From the NCBI GenBank assembly GCA_017533825.1, contig JAFWIE010000037.1, forward strand, positions 1 to 41,377: a stretch of 41,377 nt of DNA, read 5' to 3'. A program made the translations under genes and the position numbers. This DNA is from Atopobiaceae bacterium. GTDB lineage: Bacteria; Actinomycetota; Coriobacteriia; Coriobacteriales; Atopobiaceae. Within the stretch, counting starts at the first letter, position 1. Each line of letters begins with the position of its first letter. The notes beneath the pieces were generated by a model that did no database searches, was not told where the DNA came from, and saw nothing but the letters and a program-made list of their open reading frames with translations. Of this stretch, positions 25,847 to 33,814 are shown in pieces.

Positions 25847-26695
25847 TCACGCCATCCAGGCACGCAGGCGTTCGAGTTCGCGTTCCGCGACACGCGTGCC
25901 GGCGAAGTATGCCTCCGTCAGCTTACGCGGGTCATGTTCGACGCGATGCGCCGGAAGCAGCTCATCCGGACAGAGCACGAAGGCGACCCCTACCTGCTCC
26001 TGTGCCGCCACATACGCCACTTCCTCGTTGTACACGCGCGGCCGGTCCTCCATGGCCTGCGCGATGGCTGGCTGCGTACGCAACGCCCTGCGCATGAGCG
26101 GCATCATCTTGCTCTGACGCTTCACGTAACCACGTGGCTGCGTGAGCACCACCACATTGCGCTCGTATCCGCACTGCTCAAAGAAAGCCAGCGGGATGGG
26201 ATCGGCGATGCCACCGTCCAACAGATAGTCTCCCTCACGCTCCACCGGTCGCGAGACCATGGGCATGGACGCGGAGGCTCGGATCCACTCGAGCATGTCC
26301 TCGCCGGCCTTCTCGCACTGATGGTACACCGCTTTCCCGGTGCTCACGCTGGTACACACCACCCAGAAGGGTACGCCCGAGGCATCGAACGTCTCCATGT
26401 CGAAGGGGTCGAGCTCGAGGGGCACCTTTCGATAGCAGAAGTCCGCCCCAAACAAGTCGCCCGTGCGCACGAGCGACCACATGCTGCAGTAGCGACGATC
26501 CTTGCTATACGTAAGGTTGTAACGCAGGCCCCGACCGACCTGCCCAGACTGGTAGTTGCAACCGAAGCAGGCGCCGGCAGATACACCCACCAGGCCGTCG
26601 AGCTGCACGTCGTTCTGCAGCAGCACGTCCACGACCCCCGCAGTGAACATGCCGCGCATGCCGCCACCCTCCAGCACCAAACCAACCTTGCTCAT
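25847..26695 (-). CDS. Patatin-like phospholipase
   Basis: Serine lipid acyl hydrolase of the bacterial YjjU-like patatin group (282 residues). The oxyanion loop GLVLEGGGMRGMF is near the N-terminus, the nucleophile elbow is GVSAGACFG and the catalytic Asp is in LLDGGIADPIP. No signal peptide is visible, so it acts in the cytoplasm or at the inner face of the membrane. ATG 26695 is preceded by GGAGGG at a good distance; two codons further upstream are open but lack a site. It is transcribed away from the CDF exporter gene, sharing the 84-bp gap, and runs toward fbp. Confidence 0.92.
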   Translation of the reverse strand: MSKVGLVLEGGGMRGMFTAGVVDVLLQNDVQLDGLVGVSAGACFGCNYQSGQVGRGLRYNLTYSKDRRYCSMWSLVRTGDLFGADFCYRKVPLELDPFDMETFDASGVPFWVVCTSVSTGKAVYHQCEKAGEDMLEWIRASASMPMVSRPVEREGDYLLDGGIADPIPLAFFEQCGYERNVVVLTQPRGYVKRQSKMMPLMRRALRTQPAIAQAMEDRPRVYNEEVAYVAAQEQVGVAFVLCPDELLPAHRVEHDPRKLTEAYFAGTRVAERELERLRAWMA

Positions 26696-26779
26696 GCGCA
26701 CCCTCCGTCGCTAGATTGCTATAATCGTCTCTCATGCAATCCTACATTAGCGATTCCAACTCGGATGGGGGACATCGGC

Positions 26780-27895
26780 ATGGACAGAGACAAGACAATC
26801 ATACGTACGAGTGTTATCGGTATCTTGGCAAACGTCTTTCTCGCCTCCTTCAAGGCCGTGGTCGGCATAACCTCGAACTCAATCGCCATCGTGATGGATG
26901 CGGTCAACAACATCTCCGATGCGGCAAGCTCGATCATCACCATCGTGGGCACGAAGCTTGCGGGCAAGCAACCAGACAAGAAACACCCCTTCGGTCACGG
27001 CAGAGTCGAGTATCTCAGTGCCATGGCAATCTCGGTCCTCGTCCTCTATGCAGGACTCACCGCCTTCATCGAATCTGTCAAGGCGATAATCAATCCCGAA
27101 GCTCCCGACTACAGCCCAACAGCGCTGATCATCGTTGCCGTCGCAGTAGTCGTGAAGGTCATCCTCGGTCGCTACGTCAAGCACGTCGGAGAGCGTGTCA
27201 ATTCCGACTCACTCATCAACTCGGGCGAGGACGCCACGCTCGACTCCATCATCTCGGCCTCGACGCTGGCCGCCGCTGGCATATACCTCGCCTTCGGCAT
27301 CTCGCTCGAGGCGTGGCTCGGCGCCGTGATCGCCCTCGTCATCGTCAAGGCTGGCGTCGACATGCTTCGCGAGACCATCTCCAAGCTCTTGGGCGAGCGC
27401 GTCGACGCACAGCTCGCGCGCGACCTCCAGCGGACCATCATGAGCTACAAAGAGGTGACCGGCGTCTACGACCTCGTCATGCACAACTACGGACCGGACT
27501 CCTACAACGCCTCCGTACACATTGAGGTGCCCGACACGCTGCCCATCGAGGACCTCGACGGCCTGACGCGCAGAATCGTGGTGGAGGTCTACCAGAAGCA
27601 CGACGTCATCCTCACCGCAATCGGCGCCTACGCCGTCAACACCAAAGACCCCGAGGCCATTGCCGCCCGGAAGCATGTGCTCTCCCTCGTGCGCGAGAAC
27701 CCCTACGTCCTGCAGCTCCATGGCTTCCACATCGACAAGGACGAGCACCACATGCGCTTCGACATCGTAGTGAGCTTCGATGCGGAAGACCGAGGCGAAG
27801 TCTATCGACAGGTCTGCGAGCGCGTGCAGGAGGAGTACCCCGACTGGAGCATCGAGGTTGCGATGGACACGGACTTCAGCGAGCTCTCGAACTAG
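26780..27895 (+). CDS. Cation diffusion facilitator (CDF) metal exporter
   Basis: Membrane antiporter of 371 residues for divalent metals (Zn, Mn, Fe or Co class; not resolved). Six hydrophobic segments are expected, beginning with TSVIGILANVFLASFKAVVG. The metal site is shown by SNSIAIVMDAVNNISDAAS in helix II and the cytoplasmic HPFGHGRVEYLSAM; the helix V part carries NSGEDATLDSIISAS. The C-terminal domain is longer than average, with a second histidine-containing segment LHGFHIDKDEHHMRFDIV. The start at 26780 follows GGGGGA; a much longer upstream frame is antisense to the patatin gene. Its stop codon overlaps the convergent acetyltransferase stop. Confidence 0.93.
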   Translation: MDRDKTIIRTSVIGILANVFLASFKAVVGITSNSIAIVMDAVNNISDAASSIITIVGTKLAGKQPDKKHPFGHGRVEYLSAMAISVLVLYAGLTAFIESVKAIINPEAPDYSPTALIIVAVAVVVKVILGRYVKHVGERVNSDSLINSGEDATLDSIISASTLAAAGIYLAFGISLEAWLGAVIALVIVKAGVDMLRETISKLLGERVDAQLARDLQRTIMSYKEVTGVYDLVMHNYGPDSYNASVHIEVPDTLPIEDLDGLTRRIVVEVYQKHDVILTAIGAYAVNTKDPEAIAARKHVLSLVRENPYVLQLHGFHIDKDEHHMRFDIVVSFDAEDRGEVYRQVCERVQEEYPDWSIEVAMDTDFSELSN

Positions 27896-28506
27896 CTCAG
27901 GTCCCAAGTTCGCACCGCGTCCTCCGGCCCGATCGGACGCATCACCCGGCACGGATTGCCCACGGCCACCACGCCCGAGGGGATGTCCTTGGTTACCACG
28001 CTACCAGCGCCGATGACGACGTTCGAGCCAATGGTTACTCCAGGGCACACGAGCACGCCCATGCCAAACCACACGTCGTCGCCCACGGTAATGGGCAGCG
28101 CGTACTCCAGACCCTTGTTGCGTCGCTCGGCGTCCACCGGATGCCCCGCTGTGCTAAAGACGCAATTGGGCGCGATTAACACGTTGTTCCCGAACGTGAC
28201 CTGTGCCCCATCCAGAATGACGAGGCCGTGGTTGGCATAGAAGTTCTCTCCCATGCGGATGTTCTTTCCATAATCGCACCAGAAGGGCGGGGTCACGTGC
28301 GCGTGCTCGCCACAGGAGCCCACGATCTGCACGAGGCGCTCATGCAGTTCGGCGCGCTGCGTCGGCCGCACCGAGTTGTAGTCAAAGCACAGGCCCTTGC
28401 ACTCGTCGAGCGCTCGCAGGACTTCCTCATCGAAGTTGGCGTCGTAGAGGCGCCCCTCCATGCCACGAATCATGTCCGTTACGCGCGTCCTCAAATCTTT
28501 CTCCAC
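27892..28506 (-). CDS. Sugar O-acetyltransferase (Maa/LacA type)
   Basis: Left-handed beta-helix (hexapeptide repeat) acetyltransferase of 204 residues that moves acetyl from acetyl-CoA to maltose, galactoside or similar sugars. The N-terminal Mac domain includes MIRGMEGRLYDANFDEEVL. The hexapeptide core follows: ENFYANHGLVILDGAQVTFG, GNNVLIAPNCVFSTAGHP (catalytic His region), ITVGDDVWFGMGVLVCPG, VTIGSNVVIGAGSVVTKDI. The stop TAG lies in the palindrome CTAG shared with the CDF gene. A weak but adequate GGTGGAG precedes ATG 28506. Confidence 0.93.
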   Translation of the reverse strand: MEKDLRTRVTDMIRGMEGRLYDANFDEEVLRALDECKGLCFDYNSVRPTQRAELHERLVQIVGSCGEHAHVTPPFWCDYGKNIRMGENFYANHGLVILDGAQVTFGNNVLIAPNCVFSTAGHPVDAERRNKGLEYALPITVGDDVWFGMGVLVCPGVTIGSNVVIGAGSVVTKDIPSGVVAVGNPCRVMRPIGPEDAVRTWDLS

Positions 28507-28536
28507 CGTTTACCTCCTCGTCAATAACGCAAAAGC

Positions 28537-29832
28537 TCAATTGTTGAGCGGTACCGTCGTCGAGACTCCCGCAGACCCCAGGAATTCGAAGACCGTCCCC
28601 CAATAAAGCTCTGGATCGGCCAGCACGCTTTGACAATGACCGGCGCCGGGAACCTCCAGCAGCTTGCCCTTATTCGCAGGCAGGGCTTCGAAGATACGGC
28701 GCGCCATGTACGGCGGAATGAAGGTGTCTGCCATGCCGTGGATGAGGAGGACGGGGACGCGTGCATCGTGTGCCGCGCGCTCGGGAGAGGCGTCGGCAAG
28801 GTCGAACCCATCGGAACGCAGTCTGACCGCAATCCGCATGAGGTCGAGGATGAGCCCCACGATTCCATCGGTGGAGAAGGGTATCCCGTTGCGGATGATA
28901 GGTGCAAAGACGTTGAGCACGTCAGAGAACCCACAATCGCAGACCGTCGCACGCAGCTCTGCGGGCAGGTCCGGCTCGGCAGACATGAGGCACACGCTGG
29001 CCGCCCCCATCGAATGCCCGTGCGCCACGATTTGCTCGGCGCGACGCTCATCCACCAGCCAGCGCAGCCACTGCACGAGGTCACGTCGGTCAAGCCAACC
29101 CAAGCCGACGATCTCCCCACCGCTCTCGCCATGACCACGCATCTCGGGTATGAGCAGGTTGAATCCATGCTCCGCATATGCGCGGGCATACACGGTCATC
29201 TCGTTCCACGCGTCGCACCAGCCATGCACGAGGAGGGCCCACTTCCCTGACGCAGGATCCGTCACGCAATAATTGCCCATGAGACGCGCCCCATCTTCGG
29301 CGACGACCTCCGCGCGCTGGAACTCCACGCCGTTTGACCATTCCCAGCAGGATGCCTCCTCGAAGACTCGGTTCTGACGTATGACGTCCGCCTGCTCCTC
29401 AGACATGGCCTGATAGTACGAGACAAACGAGTCGGGGGCTATGCCCGTGAGCTTTCGCCCGATTCTCTCGGCATGCCGGAAGCTCTCCGCACCCAACGCC
29501 GTGGGATGCTCCTCAAGGAACTGACGCTCACCCACCGTAAGCGCAGTGCTATGCGGAGCCGCAAGGGCGGAATCAAGCGGACGGCCAATTGCATGCGCCA
29601 CACCAACGCCAAGGGCAGCGACTCCCGCCAGCAGTCCGGCACATGCACCAAAGCGTCTGCGCGATGCCAGGTGACCAAGACCCAGTATCACCGCGCCCGC
29701 CGCAACGGAACCAGTCACCACCAGTTGCTTCCACGTGGGAGCAGCCCAGCGGTCGCCGACAAGGTCGGGTGTGGTGTCCAAGGGAAGGGACCTGGCTTGT
29801 GGCGACACGTAGGTCGCATTGTCTACGGACAT
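28537..29832 (-). CDS. Membrane-anchored alpha/beta hydrolase
   Basis: A 431-residue serine hydrolase of the 'YfhR/BEM46-like' alpha/beta type. Two hydrophobic segments at ~35-55 and ~60-85 (QLVVTGSVAAGAVILGLG and GLLAGVAALGVGVAHAI) anchor it; the catalytic domain starts near 150. The nucleophile Ser is in AHGHSMGAAS, the acid Asp is in LIHGMADTF and the His is in PGAGHCQSVL. LLVHGWCDAW forms the oxyanion strand. ATG 29832 is preceded by AAGGAG with 6-bp spacing; longer upstream codons are not needed. Substrate unknown (lipid, ester or cell-wall related are all possible). It is downstream of the GH5 gene on the same strand, with a likely own promoter. Confidence 0.88.
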   Translation of the reverse strand: MSVDNATYVSPQARSLPLDTTPDLVGDRWAAPTWKQLVVTGSVAAGAVILGLGHLASRRRFGACAGLLAGVAALGVGVAHAIGRPLDSALAAPHSTALTVGERQFLEEHPTALGAESFRHAERIGRKLTGIAPDSFVSYYQAMSEEQADVIRQNRVFEEASCWEWSNGVEFQRAEVVAEDGARLMGNYCVTDPASGKWALLVHGWCDAWNEMTVYARAYAEHGFNLLIPEMRGHGESGGEIVGLGWLDRRDLVQWLRWLVDERRAEQIVAHGHSMGAASVCLMSAEPDLPAELRATVCDCGFSDVLNVFAPIIRNGIPFSTDGIVGLILDLMRIAVRLRSDGFDLADASPERAAHDARVPVLLIHGMADTFIPPYMARRIFEALPANKGKLLEVPGAGHCQSVLADPELYWGTVFEFLGSAGVSTTVPLNN

Positions 29833-29916
29833 GGGGAACTCCTTCACTCGCGAACCACGGGAGTCGCGTCTGCAACATCTCACGCAACATCATGTAACAG
29901 CGAAGTCATTGCCCTT

Positions 29917-29926
29917 CCAGTGTAGC
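29917..29926 (-). promoter_or_regulatory. Possible -10 box for the membrane hydrolase
   Basis: Minus-strand CGCTACACTGGAA, identical over 13 bases to the sequence upstream of uvrA, lies about 90 bp before the hydrolase start in the 127-bp gap after the GH5 gene. The -35 is not convincing. Confidence 0.35.
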
Positions 29927-29959
29927 GTTTCTGACCGCAAACGCGCAGTGGGATCACGG

Positions 29960-31045
29960 TCACATGCCCTGACGCAGGTTTATCCATCCATGCTCGACGC
30001 AGTACCGCAGGCTCCAGTTCTCTTTGCCCGGTGCGTCCACGCGATAACTCCAATAGCAGCTACCACCGCCCTCGTCCCAGGCATCAAGCTGAGCGTCGGC
30101 CAACGCACGATACCACGTGCGCCGCCCCTCCTCATCAAGTGCGGCAACCACCGGTGAATGGTTGCCCAGGCACCACTCGCCCACAAGAATCGCATGGTGC
30201 TTTGCTGCTCGCCGCACCTCCTTGGCATGCTTCTTGAGCTCGGCGATGTACTCGGGCAAATCGAATCGCTTGAAGCCATAGTCAGCGAAGTTCAAGTACT
30301 GGTGAGTGTCGATCCACACGTTCTGGTAGGCGTCCCCCACCATGAACTTCTTCCACGTCTTCAGCTCAAAGCGATCGTGGAAAACGAGCCGCACCTTGGG
30401 ACCGACTATGGGCCGCACCATCGCATAGAATCGCTCGTAGAACGCGCGCAGCTCCTCGGCGGGCATCGGCTCCGAGACGGCAACGCGCTCGGGATAGTGC
30501 TTCCCGTAGTTCTCCATGTTCATATGGAAGATGAACTCGTTCGCCGGTTCGTTAAGCGGCTCGATACCCCACAACGCCTCATGTCCCGCATAGCGGAGCG
30601 CGACCTTTCGCAGGACGTCGAGCACGAAGTCAATCCGCGCGGGATCCTTGTGCCACGCGCAAAGGCCCATGTAGCCGCCATTGTCGAACCCGTTCTGACT
30701 CATCGGCACCGTGTGAAGGTCGATGAGGACCCCGATGTACCGGCGCGCTGCCCACTCCATCGCGTTGTCCAAATGCTCGATGCACGCCGCATGATGTTCG
30801 GTGCCAAAGAGGTAATACGGCACCGGGACGCGCACGAGATTGACTCCTGCCTCAGCCAGCCACGCAAAGTCATCCTCGGTGACATACGTGCGGTAATGCT
30901 CCTCGAGCATGGTGCGCCGCACGTCATCGTCAAGCTCGTCGATGAGTCCTCGGTCGTCCTCCGCGCGAGCGCTTGCCAACGGGGAGGATCCCATCCACTT
31001 CTCGAGCACCAGCCAGTTGCCCAAGTTCACTCCACGTATATGCAT
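29960..31045 (-). CDS. Glycoside hydrolase family 5 (exo-beta-1,3-glucanase-like)
   Basis: A 361-residue GH5 enzyme. The opening MHIRGVNLGNWLVLEKWM is the hallmark of the exo-1,3-beta-glucanase/GH5_9-like group. The conserved Arg/His region is VRVPVPYYLFG and GVLIDLHTVPMSQNG; the acid/base Glu lies in IEPLNEPANEF and the nucleophile Glu in ILVGEWCLGNHS. There is no signal peptide, so it acts on sugars already inside the cell, perhaps with the GH1 enzyme. ATG 31045 was chosen as the natural family start; the ribosome-binding site (GGGGTG) is modest. It lies 49 bp behind the DegV gene on the same strand. Confidence 0.88.
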   Translation of the reverse strand: MHIRGVNLGNWLVLEKWMGSSPLASARAEDDRGLIDELDDDVRRTMLEEHYRTYVTEDDFAWLAEAGVNLVRVPVPYYLFGTEHHAACIEHLDNAMEWAARRYIGVLIDLHTVPMSQNGFDNGGYMGLCAWHKDPARIDFVLDVLRKVALRYAGHEALWGIEPLNEPANEFIFHMNMENYGKHYPERVAVSEPMPAEELRAFYERFYAMVRPIVGPKVRLVFHDRFELKTWKKFMVGDAYQNVWIDTHQYLNFADYGFKRFDLPEYIAELKKHAKEVRRAAKHHAILVGEWCLGNHSPVVAALDEEGRRTWYRALADAQLDAWDEGGGSCYWSYRVDAPGKENWSLRYCVEHGWINLRQGM

Positions 31046-31094
31046 GACACACCCCAATCTCGAAGGTCGCCACCGAGAACGGCCGCCGCGGTAC

Positions 31095-32000
31095 TTAGGC
31101 GGTGCGCGGTCCACGCCCCCAGAAGCAGCAGCTCATCATGCCTGCACCCACGTGGCACCCACACACTGGACCGATGCTGGTCTCCAAGAAACGCACGGGA
31201 CCATGCTGCTTGACGATGAGCGACTTGAGGCGCTCGACATCCTTGGGATCGCAATCCGCGTTGCCAATGGAGACGACCGGCGGGCACAGATAGTCGTCAT
31301 GATGCTTGTCGTAGTATTCTGCGAGCTTGCGCAGACCCTTCTTGCGCCCGCGCGCCACACCCACAATCGTGAGCCTCCCCTCGTGATCAAAGGAGATGAG
31401 CGGCTTCACGTCGAGCTTGTCGCCCACCGTGGCCACGCTCTTGGGGATGCGTCCACCGCGATGCAGTGCCTCCAAGTTGTCCACCATAAAGATGGTCTGA
31501 GCAAAGTACCGATACTTCTCCGCCCATGCAACCAGCTCCTCGGCGTTGAGGCCAGCCTCCACACGGCCAACCGCCTCCTCAATGAGCATGGCCATGGGTG
31601 ATGAGGCGATGCGAAGGTCCACCACATAGAGCGGCGTGTCTTCGCCCAGCTCTTCCAACAGGCGCCCTCGCACGGCCATCGCACCCTCGTAGCAGCCCGA
31701 GATGCCACTCGAGAAGGCGAGGTACACGACCTCGAGCCCAGTGGAGAGCGCCTCACGGAAGACCTCCTCGAACTCACCCTGCGAAGGTTGGGAGGTCATA
31801 GGTGCAGCGCCTTTGCGAATGGCGTCGTAGAACTCATGTGCCGAGATGCTCGTAAAGAGATCGTCCGTCCCATGGAAGCCGACGTCCTCCCCTCCCTTCT
31901 CAGCATACGAGAAGTGCACGAGGCACACGTCGTGCTCCTCAAGGAACGACATAGGCAAATCGCAACCGGTATCGGTAATCAGCTGTACTCTCTTCTTCAA
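31095..32000 (-). CDS. DegV family fatty-acid-binding protein
   Basis: A 301-residue DegV/FakB-type protein, which in Firmicutes holds fatty acids for phosphorylation by FakA. Family features are VQLITDTGCDLPMSFLEEHD, the SQPSQGEFEEVF block, the lipid-pocket motif LAFSSGISGCYEGAM, DLRIASSPMAML and DNLEALHRGGRIPKS. The C-terminus reads GPVCGCHVGAGMMSCCFWG where relatives usually have GPVIGTHTGPG and a hydrophobic end; four cysteines here are unusual. The start is TTG at 32000 with AAAGGA 7 bp upstream, giving the usual length; the frame further upstream is not supported. No fakA is in the window. Confidence 0.9.
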   Translation of the reverse strand: MKKRVQLITDTGCDLPMSFLEEHDVCLVHFSYAEKGGEDVGFHGTDDLFTSISAHEFYDAIRKGAAPMTSQPSQGEFEEVFREALSTGLEVVYLAFSSGISGCYEGAMAVRGRLLEELGEDTPLYVVDLRIASSPMAMLIEEAVGRVEAGLNAEELVAWAEKYRYFAQTIFMVDNLEALHRGGRIPKSVATVGDKLDVKPLISFDHEGRLTIVGVARGRKKGLRKLAEYYDKHHDDYLCPPVVSIGNADCDPKDVERLKSLIVKQHGPVRFLETSIGPVCGCHVGAGMMSCCFWGRGPRTA

Positions 32001-32097
32001 CGCAAATCCTTTGAACGAGCGCGTCGGCGCAGTGTTGGTTTCCTGTGGCAAGCAGATAGTAACACGTTCGGACCGTTGGCGGACACCCCCCCGGATT

Positions 32098-32126
32098 TGC
32101 CCATCATCAAAGCTGGTAGAATATAG
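32098..32126 (+). promoter_or_regulatory. Promoter of the amidohydrolase gene
   Basis: TTGCCC (32098-32103) and ATATAG (32121-32126) are 17 bp apart, 28 bp upstream of the ATG. The divergent DegV gene starts at 32000, so the 153-bp gap holds both promoters. Confidence 0.5.
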
Positions 32127-32153
32127 CTTACAACCATCGTAGAGGGAGTGTTT

Positions 32154-33062
32154 ATGGAAAGAATTGATGTCTTTGCACACGTGCTACCCCCGCAGTTCTA
32201 TGCCAAGATGCTCAAGATCGAGCCTCAAATCCCCAAGACCTATGCGTTCTTCAACAATCCCACCCTCACCGACATGACCGTGCGCCGTCAGCATTGGGAC
32301 GGCACGACGCGCCAGGTCATCTCGCTCGTCAACGCCCTCCCCGAGGATTACGTCGGTCCTGCCGAGGCGGCTGAGCTTTGCTGGGAGGCCAATGAGGAGC
32401 TAATCGCCATGCGACGTGCCCACACCGACATGTTCGAGGCGGCCGTGCTCATGGTTCCCATGAACAACATGGACGAAGCCGTGCGCATCGTGCACGAGCA
32501 GGTAGCAGGCAACGACGATGTGGTGGGTGTGCAGGTCTTCACGCGGGCACTCGGCCTCAGCATCGCCGACGCGCAGTTCCGTCCGCTCTTCGCCTCACTT
32601 GCCGAGGTAGGCGCTCCCGCTTGGCTGCATCCCGTCTTTGACGCGCGCAAGCCAGACAACAACATCGTCTTTAGCTGGGAATACGAGCTCACGCAGGCCA
32701 TGCTGCAGATGGTTCAGGCGGGACTGCTGCAGGACTTCCCCGGCCTCAAGGTCATCTGCCATCACGCCGGCGCAATGGTACCGTTCTTCGCCGGGCGCGT
32801 GGACCGCATCCTCCCGCCCGAGCAGGCTGCCGACATGCGCAAGTTCTATGCCGACACCGCCCTTCTGGGCAATCCCAAGGCGCTTGACCTCGCGGTCGAC
32901 TACTACGGCATCGACCACGTCGTCTTTGGCACCGACGCACCGTTCGGCATCCTACCTGCCGGCGGCACGAAGGAGATTCTTGAGGCCATTGATGCGATGG
33001 ACCTCGACACAACGGACAGGCAAGCCGTTCTCGCAGAGAACTATCGGCGTCTCATCAGCTGA
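32154..33062 (+). CDS. Amidohydrolase-family (Amidohydro_2) TIM-barrel protein
   Basis: A 302-residue metal-dependent hydrolase or decarboxylase related to ACMSD and gamma-resorcylate decarboxylase. The N-terminal metal motif reads IDVFAHVLPP: the first ligand of the usual HxH (Asp/His-Ala-His) is Phe7 and only His9 remains. Other ligands are PAWLHPVFDAR (His), KVICHHAGAMVPFF (His) and VFGTDAPFG (Asp). This pattern is seen in a subgroup of the family, so loss of activity is not implied. ATG 32154 follows GAGGGAG. The next gene, a double ABM-domain protein, starts 22 bp later and is co-transcribed; together they may process a small aromatic or keto compound. Confidence 0.85.
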   Translation: MERIDVFAHVLPPQFYAKMLKIEPQIPKTYAFFNNPTLTDMTVRRQHWDGTTRQVISLVNALPEDYVGPAEAAELCWEANEELIAMRRAHTDMFEAAVLMVPMNNMDEAVRIVHEQVAGNDDVVGVQVFTRALGLSIADAQFRPLFASLAEVGAPAWLHPVFDARKPDNNIVFSWEYELTQAMLQMVQAGLLQDFPGLKVICHHAGAMVPFFAGRVDRILPPEQAADMRKFYADTALLGNPKALDLAVDYYGIDHVVFGTDAPFGILPAGGTKEILEAIDAMDLDTTDRQAVLAENYRRLIS

Positions 33063-33084
33063 ACAGCCATCGAAAGGAGAAATC

Positions 33085-33738
33085 ATGGGCACCCTTCAAA
33101 CGCGACTCTTCAAGCTCGAGCGTGACCTCGCACAGGCGGAATGGTTCACCAAGGTCGGTGAGGACAACCTCACCACCTCCATCGAGGTGGAGCCGGGTAC
33201 GCTTGCCATGTACGCGACGCACCTGCCCGAAGCCCCCGAGACCTGCTACGTCTTTGAGGTCTACGCCGACGAGGAGGCCTACCAGACACACGCCGCATCC
33301 CCGCACTTCAAGGCATACGTCGAGATGGCCGGCAAGGTGCTCACCGGACGTGCCGTATATCCGGTCAACCCCGAGCTGATGGTCGAGAAGGACGCACCTC
33401 TCGTAGTCACCGACCCCGCGGACGCCGCGCCCCGTTGCTGCTTCGTGCAGATTCTCCCCGAAAAGCTCGACGCCTTCCGCGAGGCCGTCTTTGCCAACAT
33501 GCGTACGTCGGTTGCCACTGAGACGGGCGTCCTCTACCTCTACGCCGCAAGCTTTGCTGACGATCCCCTGCATTGGGTGTTCTGGGAGGGCTATGCAAGC
33601 GAGGAGGCCTACATCTCCCACACGCAGACGGAGCACTTCAAGGCATACATCGCCGCGACGGTCGACTGCCTCAGCAGCAAGGAGCTCATTCCACTTGCTG
33701 CCGACACGCTGGTGAGCAAGGGCTCACTGCACGGATAG
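33085..33738 (+). CDS. Double ABM-domain protein (quinol monooxygenase-like)
   Basis: A 217-residue protein made of two antibiotic-biosynthesis-monooxygenase-like (dimeric alpha/beta barrel) halves. The first half has CYVFEVYADEEAYQTHAASP and HFKAYVEMAG; the second repeats the pattern as HWVFWEGYASEEAYISHTQT and HFKAYIAATV. Each ferredoxin-like half normally dimerises, so here one chain can form the whole barrel. Members oxidise quinols or act without cofactor; the substrate is unknown. AAAGGAG lies before ATG 33085. A strong terminator follows. Confidence 0.85.
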   Translation: MGTLQTRLFKLERDLAQAEWFTKVGEDNLTTSIEVEPGTLAMYATHLPEAPETCYVFEVYADEEAYQTHAASPHFKAYVEMAGKVLTGRAVYPVNPELMVEKDAPLVVTDPADAAPRCCFVQILPEKLDAFREAVFANMRTSVATETGVLYLYAASFADDPLHWVFWEGYASEEAYISHTQTEHFKAYIAATVDCLSSKELIPLAADTLVSKGSLHG

Positions 33739-33757
33739 GCGCCCAAAGGCCAAAGAG

Positions 33758-33797
33758 CTTGACGGCCCACGAGGGATCACCCTCGTGGGCCGTCAAG
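33758..33797. terminator. Bidirectional terminator hairpin
   Basis: An 18-bp perfect stem (CTTGACGGCCCACGAGGG with its complement) around ATCA lies between the convergent ABM gene and GGDEF gene. T-rich tails are short on both sides. Its core GGCCCACGAGGG is close to the hairpin at 23836-23873. Confidence 0.8.
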
Positions 33798-33814
33798 CCT
33801 TCAAGCACCGCGTC

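Noticed and set aside
25934..26779. Upstream part of the plus-strand frame leading into the CDF gene
   Set aside because: It is antisense to the patatin gene. The CDF fold starts at 26780 with a good ribosome-binding site, so the N-terminal extension is not real.
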